Shown: one piece after another, positions 24,701 to 36,800 of the stretch
Numbering within the stretch: position 1 is the stretch's first letter
How the letters are laid out: each line of letters opens with the position of its first letter
Assembly (NCBI RefSeq): GCF_048564905.1
Contig: NC_132989.1
Location: 9,283,257-9,347,256 of the forward strand
Direction of reading: 5' to 3'
DNA from: Vicugna pacos
Lineage: Eukaryota > Chordata > Mammalia > Artiodactyla > Camelidae
DNA length: 64,000 bases
Notes under the pieces: generated by a model
Database searches by the model: none
What the model was told of the DNA's origin: nothing
What the model saw: the letters and a program-made list of their open reading frames with translations, nothing else
Made by a program: the position numbers and the translations under genes

Positions 24701-27700
24701 GGGGAAGTCAGAGAGGGCTTGTCTGTGCTCCACCGAGACGGAGGTATGGGCACGTGAGAGCAGTAGCCTGAGGGGTGAACTCCAAGCTCTCACAAAGATG
24801 AGGGGATTTTTGCCGCTGGCGCATCCTTGGAGGCAGTGGGAGGTTGAGGCCAAGTCTGGAACTGGGTGACTCTGAAATAATGGTGTTCCAGAATCTCTGA
24901 TTCTCTTCTGTGACCTCGCCTGCGTGAAGTGTGAAGTTATCGCCGCGTTGCCTCCTTTTTATGCACCACTTTGGGTGCCTTCACAACTTGGTCTGTTTCC
25001 TTTCAAAATTAAAAAAAAAAAATGGACTCAATTTTGCCCTTGGAGCTAATTCACTCGACTCATGTATGTAACACTCTGTGGGTTGATTTATTCAAGTGCA
25101 TAGTTCTCTTTTTGATCATTCCACATATTAAAAGACGTGCAGAGGTCTCCAAAATTTAAAGGAAGTATGTGCATTCAATAAATGCGTGTTTCTGTTTTCA
25201 AAAAGGGTTTTGAAATTCCAGATCTGCCTGAGTGCTGCCTGGTAAGGTCGGATAGTGTGTCTTCTAGTCACTTCCTTTTTGACTTATTACTGTGAAACCT
25301 TGTGTGAGTGAAGAAATCTATATTTTAGTTTTTCTCTTTATTAAAAAAAAAAGGAGTCAGGATAATTTCGAATATCTCTCAAATCTAAAACACTCAGACT
25401 GATTTTTGGTGCCTTTCGTTGACTTTTGGATTTTTTTTTAAGACCATACCACAAGTGATCCAGAAGGGGGCAGCATTAGCCAACTGCACCCAGTGAAAGA
25501 AAAGAAACTTCTCTGTAGCCTTGAAGTTGTCACTTTAAAAACTGTAGGATTGTGTGAAGATTGTATCATTGAATTGACTTATTTCAGAACTAAATTTGTT
25601 TTAAAAGTAGATACACATGAGTCTCTACTCATCTGAATGATGATTCAGAGATGAGTCAACGTATGTAATACGAGTCTTAAAGTGTACCCACTGAGAAGAT
25701 CGAGCTTTTGTTTCCAGGTGACATCTGGCGTGAAGCCCAATGGTTAGAGAGTTCATGTTTTCAGATAGGATTTGAATATGCTCTTTTTCTTTTCTCTCAG
25801 AGTGGTTACAATCAGGACTTTTGAGTCATTCAGAGTTGGGTTCAAATTTCCTTTTGCTGTCTGTGTTACCTTGGGTGAGCGATTGAAATTTTTTCCGGCC
25901 TCCGTTTTTACATCGGTAACATGGGTTTTCTAAGCCTTAAATGAAATAATTTACTTGAAGTGTTCATTATGCCAGAGCTGCAGTAGTGCGCGATAAACTG
26001 ATTCCGAGAGGAAGTCCCTAGTAATTTTGAAGCACATTTCTGCTAATGGGATGGAAACAGGGGTGAGATTTGAAAGGGATTTGTAAAAGATTTTTTGAGC
26101 CAAAAATCCAGTGCCCTTCCAGAATTACACACAGCACATTTGAATGAGAGAGTGGGGTCTAGTCGGCCACCTTAGGATGTCTTCCCAAACCCCAGGGTCT
26201 GAAGGACGTTCTGAAGGTTTAAGGTTGAAATTGTACTCAGATATAACACATTTAAGTCCCTGACTCCACGGGCAGGCATCGTACCTGCTCCAGGAGGCTG
26301 ATTTACTGGTAGTCAGCAGACTTTCTGTGAAGGGCCGATAGCACATCTTTCAGGCCTCGCAAGGTGTGCTGTCCCTGTCACAGCTGCCCCACTGCCCCCA
26401 CGGTACAAGAGCAGCTGGAGAGGACACAGGTGCAAGTGGTACCTCGTGCTTCAGTGCAACTGTCACGATGGACAGTGAAATAGGAATCGCCCGCAGTTTT
26501 CGTGTGTGATGAGTTGTTCTTCTTTTGATTTTTTTTCCCCCAACCTTAAAAATATGAAAACCCTTCTGGGCTCTCAGGCCGTGCAAAAACAGGCCTCAGG
26601 CTGTATTTGGCCCTCAGGCTGTGATCTGTTGGCCCTTGATCTGCGCCGTCCAGAAACAGGACACATTCCTTCAAAAGGGCAGATGGGAGTGTATTTCGCT
26701 AGGTTTATTTTCCAGAGTGTGCACCGAACATCAGCCCTTACCTTACTCGACGAGAAGGCCTTAGAAGGTAAAGATGGTGTTTTTGTACCTTAGTGTTAAC
26801 ATTTACTTTTGTTAACTTGATTTTTCAGGTTCCAAAATAACTCCATGCTCTTGTGACATAAAAAGTTAAGACACTATAAAGTCAAAGTTCTTTATATTCC
26901 AAACATTCCCCCAGCCCTTGCCCCAAATGATCAAGATGAAGAGATAATTACTGGGAACAGCTGGGGCTATATCCGCTCAGATCTGTTTTTTTTTTTTCCC
27001 TTTAAAACAGAGTAACATCTCTTATTATTTTTTACAAAAATTTTCAAATTGTTTACAAAGTCATTCTCTATTCCTTTTAAAACTGGCTTTAAAATTCATT
27101 CCACATTTCTGTTCAACAAGTCTTTGCTGCAAGGTTACTATCATGCATGGATTAGATTGAATTGTGTGAAACTGCTAGTGTTGAAACCATTTTTAAAAAA
27201 AAAAAACTTTTTGTTTTGAAATAATTTTAGGCTCATACAAACTTGCAAAAATAGTTGAGAGACATCTATACATTCCTCCAGCTTCCCCCAGTGGTAATAT
27301 CTTACATTATTACAGTATATTATCAAAATCAAGACATTTGCATTGACACACTACAATTAAAGAGTCTACAAATTCTACTTGGACTTCACCAGACCTCATT
27401 ATTTTAAAAAATCAAATCATTTTTGACCTGTTAAGATAACTAATATTATATATCCTGTTACATCTTTAAATGTCAGTACTCCGATCTAAAGAGGTGACTT
27501 TTCTCATAGCACCACAAAAGCCCTTCTTTGGCTGTGGGTTAATGAGTTTTTGACAGCTATCTTCAAAGTTTCACTTAGAGCATCACTGTGGCCTGGCTTC
27601 AGAGAAATGACACACACCCTAACAGCTGGCCCTTGACTGAGGCATCTTGCAGAGTTTCCAGTAATTAACACATGATACACAGAATATTCTACAGTTAAAA

Positions 27701-27839
27701 TTGTCATATTTGAGGAAATTTAGAAATTATACAGAAGTACTAATAAGAATAAAATTTAATTGCCTACAGTATTTCCACTCAAAGTCAGATGTATTTAGCC
27801 TTTTAGTATTTCTTCTTCGTTTTCTTTAGGGAACAAGAA

Positions 27840-27884
<45 letters not shown>

Positions 27885-30800
27885 CATGTAAGTATTTATG
27901 GACTCTTTCCCTTTTTAAGGGGATAGCTTTATACCTTAAAAAATTACTATGGAATGATAATTTTCTCAGATGATTCAAATTCTTTCTAACAAGTTATCCA
28001 GCAATCAAAAGATCAGAAAAGGACATAGGAGCTCAGTTGGCGAAGTACTGGCATTTTCAGATGAATAAACTGTGGCTCAGAGAGAGGAAACATCTTGCGC
28101 AAGGTCACAGGAAGTCTGGGTGAGATACTTAGTGGTGGTAAAATGTGAGGGAGGCCGTGTGGCAGCCTGACAGTGCTCTGAGGTCTGGGGTTAAGTTTTA
28201 TAGGAATTCCCTTTTGTCAGAGAACCCATGCATACCCAGAACTCAAGAGCCTAAAATTAAACCAGCAAGCCAATGTACTCATTTGCAGTGAGAACTCTAG
28301 CTACCAAGGGGTCCGCATTTTGGTATTTTTTTAATGTAAAGAAAATCTGGTATTCATCAGAAGCGTTGGTCAGTACATGGACCTGGGAAAAGCATGGTTA
28401 ACGTTAAGATTCTTTTATTGTTGTTGTTATACTTTAATTCATTTTAAGATGGATAATACTCACACGTGGCAAAAGTACAAAGCATACAAAACATTTTTCA
28501 CTAAAAAGTCAACCTTCCTTTTGTCCCTGGTGCCCGTCCCCAGAGCCACCATTGTCTTGGAAGATCTTAGAGACCGGTGTCTCTGTGTTAGTTTTCTGTT
28601 GCTGCTGTGACAACTTACCAGCATGGTAGTGGCTTGAAACAACACAGATTGATCTTATTCTGGAGGTCCGAAGTCCTAACGTCAAGGTGTTGGCAGGGCT
28701 GCGTGCCTTCTGAATTCTCTAGGGGAGAGTCTATTTCCTTGCCTTTTCCAGCTTCTATGGGCCACTTGCTTTCCTTGGCCTTTTACCCCTTCCACCACCT
28801 TTCAGCCGCAACGTAGCAGCCTCAGATCTCCATTTTCCTCTGACCTCTTCTTGCACATCACATATCCTGACTTTGATCCCTTCTGGATAGCCCAGGATAA
28901 TCCCCCCGATTCGAAATCCTTCCCTGAATCACACTGCGAAGTCTCACCACGTAAGGCAACATATCACAAATTCCGAAGGTTGGGACATGGACACTTTTGG
29001 CTGTCATTACTCTGCCTCCCATGGTTTCCGCATGACTCATTCTTCCTCTCTTGACCAGATTAGCAATGTATTATTAGTAGTAAAACATTTCTTGATCATT
29101 TGTTCAAACACACCCCCGTATTAGTATGTCCATTATATTTCCCAAATAAATATTTCAAGGATGCAATTTAATTACATGTAAACGGAAGCTCTCATTTTCC
29201 CCATCCCTAATGGATTGACTTGCACAGTCAGCGTAAGCACTGAACCCTCTGCTCCGGACTATTTGTTTTCTAGATTCAGTGCAAATCGTTATAGTGAACA
29301 TTCGTTCTTGCCTCAGTGGGACGTGCTATTTACCTGGTACAATTATGCTTGAACTCCAGTCTAATAAAGTTGTTAAGAGCATAGGTGTCGACAGCAGTCA
29401 GACAGGTTCACATCCCAGCTTCACCACCCATGACCTGTCTGCCCTAGGTCATTCCTCAGCCCTCTGAACCTCAGTTTTTTCACTGGCAGGATGGGGTAGC
29501 GTCTGACCCGCAGAGTTGTTCCTGAGGACTGAGTGTTCAATGGGATGTTAGTAATAAGATGATACTGGAGTGATGCTCTTTTGCGCTTAACGCCAGGCCT
29601 TTCAATTCCATTTGTTCTTAGAGTAAACATAAGCTCAGAGCCCATTTCCTGACTCTTAGGCTGGTCACGCCCATTGAAGGCCACTCACTTTCTTCGTATG
29701 TCGACTTCTTTTCATTCCTGTATCGGTTACCCAGGGCTGCGGTAACAAGTATCACAAACCAGGTGGCTTCAAAGGACAGAAATTTTAAAAAGAAAAAAAG
29801 GGAGTGGGGCAGAAATTTATTCTTTCACAGCTCTCAGGCTGGAAGTCTGAGATCCAGGTGTCGGCAGAGGCATGTTCTCTCTGAAGGCTCTAGAGGGAAA
29901 TACTTCCTTGCCTCTTCCAGCTTCTGGTGCTGCAGGGATTCCTTAATTTATGGCAGCATCACTCCAGTCTCTGCCTCCGTCTTCTTGTAAACTTCTCTCT
30001 GTGTGTCTCTGTGTCCTCTTCTCTTCCTATGAAGATACCAGCTATTGGATTTAGGGCCCCTCCAAAATCTTGTATGATTTCATCTCAAGATCCTTAACGA
30101 ATTACATTGGCAGAGACCCTATTTCTAGATAAGGTCACAATCTGAGGTTCTGATTGAACACGATTTGGGGCTGGGGAGATCATCATTGAAATGCTTCACC
30201 TCTCACAGAATTGCTTTTCGTGCAAGTGCTCAGCAGCCCTTGCCTTTGCCTGAACTTGCTCATGGCAGAGTTCAGGGCTTTGGAAATGTGAGGCCCAGGA
30301 GAACCCAGACGACACGACGACCAAGAGTCGTAACTTGTCTAACTCCCACCCTCTAGCCGTTAGCATCGCTGTTTTTCACTGGGAAGAAAAATCACCATCA
30401 GTGTGTGCTTCTTGTTGCTGTTTGGTGTACAACACTGCAGCCTTGTGAGCACTTCCATTGGGCTTTTGGCATTTTGAGGAGGAGGAGAAAAAGTCCTGTT
30501 TGGTATCACTCAGCAGTGTTTGTGTTCACAAGATGTCTCTCCCCTTGGACGATTCTAATCTCCAATACAGATGAACTACGACAAAACTGCCCCAGGCTGG
30601 CTTTCCTCTTTGACGGTTTCCGTTTCAGACTTATCCATCACAAATGATTGTAATACAACAGAATTTTGACAGAACAGGGTTGAAACTGTGAATACTTGCC
30701 TGCAGTTTCCAGCTCCAGGAGATAATGGCAGGGAGAAAAACATCAGAACTGCGTTGTAGGATATGAACACAAGCCGAGTCTCCCCTCTGAGGGTGTGCTC

Positions 30801-33800
30801 CCGGGCAGTCAGCAAATCCCTTCCCCTGTCGAACAAATAAGCTCTCTTGTACCAAACTATGAGCCTCCAGGAACCTATCACATTCCTCCTTTTGCCTCGA
30901 GTGCGAGGAAGCATGGGGGCAAAAGTGACCCTTTTCAGTTATTTCTAGCCTAGATAGGTGTTACCTTCGGCTGGTCTACGTGTGGCTTTCTGTTCTGCTT
31001 CTATGGGAGGTTTCACTAGACGCATGACTTTGCATCCTTCCTGGACAGTCTCCGGGCCTGGCTCCGGGGTGCTGCGCTCACCTTCTGCCCTCTGCCCATT
31101 TCTTCCTCCTTCTCCTCTGCCTGCCTGTTACGTGCTGGGGTTTCTCGGGGTTCCTGCTGCTCTCTCTCTCTCTCTGGACATGCAGCCCTTGGGTTTCTTA
31201 CACATTCTGAGGATGCTGTCTGCTCCCTGGATACTGGGTCTCCTCAATCAGTATCTCCATCTCCAACCTTTTGGTAAGTTTGATTCTGTTTCAGATCCAT
31301 CAGCCACTTGTTATGCAAATACTGTTTGCCCATCTGACCCTCAGGTACCTTAAGCTCAGTGACTCTGAATTTGAGCTCATGCGCTTTCTCCCCCTGCCTC
31401 GCTGCTTCTGCTCTTCCCAGTCTTCAGGGACCGTTGAGGCAATGGCATGGTGTCTCAAGAAGGGAATTTTGAGTTATCTAAGCCTCCCATCTCTTTCTCG
31501 CCCCACATACCCTCTTGATCTCTCTCCTAGGCATTTCTGGAATCCGTCTCTTTCCCTTCATTCTTCTAGCTCTGAACTTCAGACCTGGAGTCAGATGATA
31601 ATCGCATCTTGGCTGTTCTCTTATCCTTCTAACGGGACCGTAGCCTGCTTAAAACATCTCTGTGGTTACCCACTGCTTACGGAATTAAAGGGAGACTTAC
31701 CAACATGAAACAGAAGACCTTCCATGAGTCCGTCTCAGTCCCACCTCTGCCGCTCCCCGCTTCTCATTTACACCCTCAGTGACCCTTGCCAGTTGGATGC
31801 GAGCCATCCTCTTCCCTGTTTCCATAGCTTTGTTGCTCTTCTACCTAAAATGCCTTCCGCATCTTGCTTTATTAACTCTTACACAATCTTAGCTCAGATG
31901 CGACTCGGTCAACAAACACTTACTGAGCACCAAGTATGTGCCAGGCAGTGTTGGAGTCCCGTTGTTGAGCAGGCAGAGAGGACCGCTGTCCTTACGGAGC
32001 TTAATTTTGATAGCTGTCACTGGGCTGTGTGCCTCGCCCTCTGCCCACCCACCCCGGCAGTCTGTCCATCCTTACCGTTGGCCTATTCGGCTGAAATAGC
32101 TTTCCGGTCTCCCTTCTCTAATGTGCTGTAAATTTCATGAGGGTGGAGCCATGCTGTCATTCATTTCTGCATTCTTAGTGCCTAGACTGCACTGAGCACT
32201 CAGTGGAGTCTCAGGGTGTTTCCTTCGTTGAACTCAACTATCAGTTATGAATAAAGATTTCATGTCTCAGCTTAAATTTCCCGTCCTCCAGGATGCTTTC
32301 CTTGACACTGTGGAACATGTCAGCCACCCTTATGACATGCCCCTATGATATCATTTCTTCCCAGAATTTTGCACAGTTGTTTTCTTCAAGTATTCACATT
32401 ATTTGTTTCAATTTGGTTTTCTGTACTAAGTTGTAAATTCCACTGACAGAGTCGGTGGTACAGCTAACGTAATCCATGGCCTATAATAAATGCTTGATGA
32501 ACATTTGCTACCTGGTAGACTGACAAGTTTTCTTGCTGGATAAACATCCTGAATGCATTGCTGGGGCTTACAGAAAATTTAGATCATTTGCCTGCTGCCT
32601 AATGCCTCACTCTACCCATCTATAAAATGGGGATGGTCCTATGGGATAGTATTAGATAGCAGATGAGCTTTAGATAAAACCATATCAAAACAAATGTGCA
32701 TAATTAAATTATATAAAAAAGAAAAGATGGGATTGAAAGATTAAATACATCCACTGAAATGTCAGTTTCAGGATGTGGCATTCTGTTCTCTCACAGGAAA
32801 TATAAACACTTTCTTCTCTTTCTCCTTCCTAGCATCTGAGACGATATTTTTTGTGCAACATGGAATTGAATCAGAACAGGTAAAATTTTCAGTGAAGTAT
32901 GTTGAAGTACATGACTTAGATTTTTAAAACCCACAGTAGAGGTTTGCAGAAACGAACTAGGGAGAGCAGATAGATCTAAGGGCCAAACGCATTGCCACTG
33001 TTAGGAAAGAGTTAAGGCATTTATAGACTTGTACTCTTGGCAGAAATAATGCTGATATCCTTACTTCTACACATACAGATGCTTCGAAAAGAAAAAAGAA
33101 AAATATGCAAAGACATTGAAATCATTATATGTCCCCTCTGTGTGGCCCAAGATTAGTGACATCCTGCAGAAGCAACACCTGTCACCAGGGTTCCTCTGTT
33201 TTCTGGGTGTCCCCGTCATTCATTTTTTATTATTACAAAAGTGATTCAAGCTGCTTTATATAAAACCTTCAGGTGGTACAGACACCTGAAAGGAAAATTG
33301 AAGGTCCCATTCCTTCTTTCTTCTCCCCTCTTCTCTCTCCTCCGTGAGAGGTTGCTGTCCTGCCCTTGCTGATGTGTTAACAAAGGACAGGGAGGGGATG
33401 GAGCCTGGCCAATGGGAGCTGGTGTAGCCCCCAGGGAGCTAGATGCTGCCTGCAGAGCAGTGATTCTCAAACTATTTGATGTCAGAATCTCTTTACACTC
33501 ATAAAAATAAAAAGCTGAGAAATTAAAAACAATATACATTCATTTCAAAATAAATATAAGGAACCCATGACACGTTACCATAAATAACATTTTATGAAAA
33601 ATAACTACATTTTTCTAAGTGAAAAAATATTACTGAGAAAAGTGGGATTCTTTTTACATTTTTTGCAAGTCTCCTTAATGCCTGGCTCAATAGGAGAGAG
33701 ATGATTCTCGTATCGGCTTGCGTATTACATCATCAGAACACTGACATCTTCACATCACCTGTCACGTAACTGTAACCTCTGGGAAACTCCACTGTACGTC

Positions 33801-36800
33801 TCATAAAAGAATGACAGTAAAAATGGCAAATTCTGTGTCAGGAAAATCATTTTGATCTCATGGGTCCCCTGGCTATACTTTGAGAACCACTGCTGCAGAC
33901 ATTTTGAAATTGAGTTCCACTTCGTCTTTCATCTTATTGCCTCTAGAAGTCTGAGTCAGCCAGGAGAAGAGCTACACAGGGCTAGGCAGAGCCGAGAGGA
34001 TCTGGCCAGCAAGGAGATTCGACAGTGGAGAGCACAGCTCACAGCCCAGTGATTTTTTTAAAATCTTCAGACCCCGCAGCCCAGCTGCCTGATGTTTTAG
34101 ACTTAGGAAAATTTGCGGGGGTCTGGATAAAATTGTTTCAGATTTTCCAAGATTTTTTTTTTTTAAAAAGGTCTAATTTGTAAGACTGGCTTTGTTTAGA
34201 TCTTGAGATGTTTGGGGCAGAAGGTGGTGGGATGCTGTGAAGCTGCCAGCCCCTGGAAGGTGTGACAGTGACAGGAAATTCACATGAGGAGGCTGTTCAG
34301 AAGTGAGTGGCCCACACACTTTCCCCGTGTCTCATCAGATAAGTATGGCCAACAACTACGAGCTGCTCATGATCATCGCTCCCTCCCTGGGGCTGGTGTT
34401 CTTGCTACTGCTTCTGGCCTTTCGTCTCCGAGGTAAGGAGGGCAGGACCAGGTGGGATGAAACCTTCAGAGCTTTGGAAGCTCCAGTGGGATCTGGGAGT
34501 GGATTGATTTGGCTTCCTGCCCCTTTCTCCATTCCTTGGAATCCCATTTCTGTCATCACTCCTGTCAAGGAGGTAACAGGTGAACTCATTCTGCCTAAGA
34601 TGCTAAAGGCTTCATGCTTCGTCCCCCTGATAGAGTTTAGATTTGGGGAAAGAAAATTTTAAAAAATAAGAACAACTTTATTTATTGGACACTTACTCTG
34701 TGCCAGTTCTCACCCTTGATTTGCCTCGCTCATTTCATCTTCCTAATGGCCTTAAGTCGAAAGCACTGTTTTTTATCACTCTCCTGGGGTGGCCCAGCCT
34801 CATCCTCTGGCTAGGATTGCCCCAGGAAGACAGCCATGAATGATCCCAATCTTCTTACTTATTTCCTTAAAACAAGTTTTCTTAACCTAGGGTCCACAGA
34901 CAGACCTCAGTGGACAGCTGAATCACTTGAAATCATGTGCAAAAGTACATGGAAGTTCAGGGAAAGGGTTTAGCTCAAGTGGTAGAGCGCATATGCGTAG
35001 CATGCACGAGGTCCTGGGTTCAATCCCCAGAACCTCCTTGAAAAATAAATAAATAGGTAAACTAACTACCCCCATCCCCCTCCAGAAAGTTACATGGAGG
35101 TTCATATCTGGTCCTTGAACTTGCATTCCGCCCTTCCCTCAAAAACAGTTTCATTCAAGAAGAAGTCATAAAGCAGTTTGTAGTTTTCATGCAACGTATA
35201 GGCACGTGGCACCTGGTCCTGTTGTAAAATGGGAAAAAAAAATTGTTCTGTAGTCATTAATGGAAACTGGGAGTCAGTGAGGAGCCATGACTAGTAGTAA
35301 CCACCTCAGGCTGTTTGAGCACCAGCAGTGGAACCGGTGTGTCTCCACATCTGCCCCTAAGGAGCACTGCAGAAGGAAATTTAGAAGTTAGTGGAAGCCT
35401 GACCTTAGCCTTCATACACAAAGGCATGTTACAGTTTTGGAAATTCTGGGTAGTCTCCTAAGAAGGTGTTTTAAAGCCAAGTGAATGCCTTAATTCAAAT
35501 GACATTCAAATGACTCCAGAATAAAGCAACTTAACACCATTGCCCACAATGTTGTAAACGACAGACACTAGCTGGAGCGTAAGAAGCAGTCGTCTGATCT
35601 GGGGAAAGGAATGGCTTTCTCTGCCGAATCCGGGTCCTAAAAATTCCCACCTTTGGACCACCTGTGCACGTCATAAGGTAGCCTTGGGCCTCCCCCGGCA
35701 TTTCACATAAGCACAGCCACTCTGCTTCTCACGTGGTCCTGTCTTTTCAGGGAAACTCATGGAAGCCAGTTGTTTCCAGAAACACACAAGGTAATTCATC
35801 TTGCATGACTGATTGTTGTAATGATTATACACGCTGTTACAAATGATTAGATACTACTCAGTGGTTTAATGACTTTGCTTGTGTTCTGATTAAACACAGG
35901 GTTGGAGAGATGTGGCATCAGAGGTGAAAAAGATGTGAGGCTTCAGATCACATTAACCTCTGTCTTGGTCTAACCTTGTGTTATTTGTCCAAAATGCAAA
36001 TACAGAGGCAGGGTGCATTAACAGAAGTATGGCATGCAAACGAAGGAAGGTGATATGTCACTCTGCACATTATTTGTTCAACTCTGGGTGACTCACTTTA
36101 AAAGGACATTGTTAAATTGGAGTTCATTGAGAGGAGAGTTGGCAGTGTAGAAAATGAAAAAACACATACAATGTCATTCCTGGGTTTAATCCCTCTGCCA
36201 AATTAGACCATGGGAGCAGTTCTTTGTTTGTTTTTAATAATATTGTCTTAGCTTTATTGAAAGAGAAATAAATTCTAATAAATTGTAGAAGCCATATCAT
36301 TTTCATGTTTCCTGATTATATGTCTGGGTAATTTGTGACTGTAACATTTGGATATTTCTTTCTTGTTTTGTTTTTTGTTGTTGTTGTTGTGTTTAATAAT
36401 TTGAAGAGTCTCTGGAAAGGGATTTCAGACACCTGTCCTGTTCTATAGCTTTTTGCAAAAGAAATGAAAAGATTTGGTGTAACTGTGATGACTTTGCTTT
36501 CACTTAATAATTGCATCAGTACCGCAATATCTATTAACAAATAAATATTCACAAGAGGGTTAGCAAGGTAACTTTTCAAAGTCATCCTTGAAGATCCTCT
36601 TGGTAAATAAACCCGTTTAGATCATGGTTTTATGTTTTGCCAATATAGAAACTTTACATTCCCTTATTACAATAGATTGGCACATCTACGGCCTCAGTTT
36701 TCCCATCTGTGAAATGAGAGGCTTGGACTGGATGAACTCTGAGCCCTTTTAACTCTAACAGCCTTTGGTCAGTTGGTTAGTTGCTTTGTAGTTGAGCAGC

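Noticed and set aside
31271-32131. Two plus frames of 135-145 codons in intron 5
   Set aside because: Both lie in a LINE-2 cluster and match no host protein.
34970-35035. Possible tRNA-Ala gene
   Set aside because: Box A and B are present but it is the head of a SINE with a repeat tail and target duplication; the tRNA cloverleaf is not complete.
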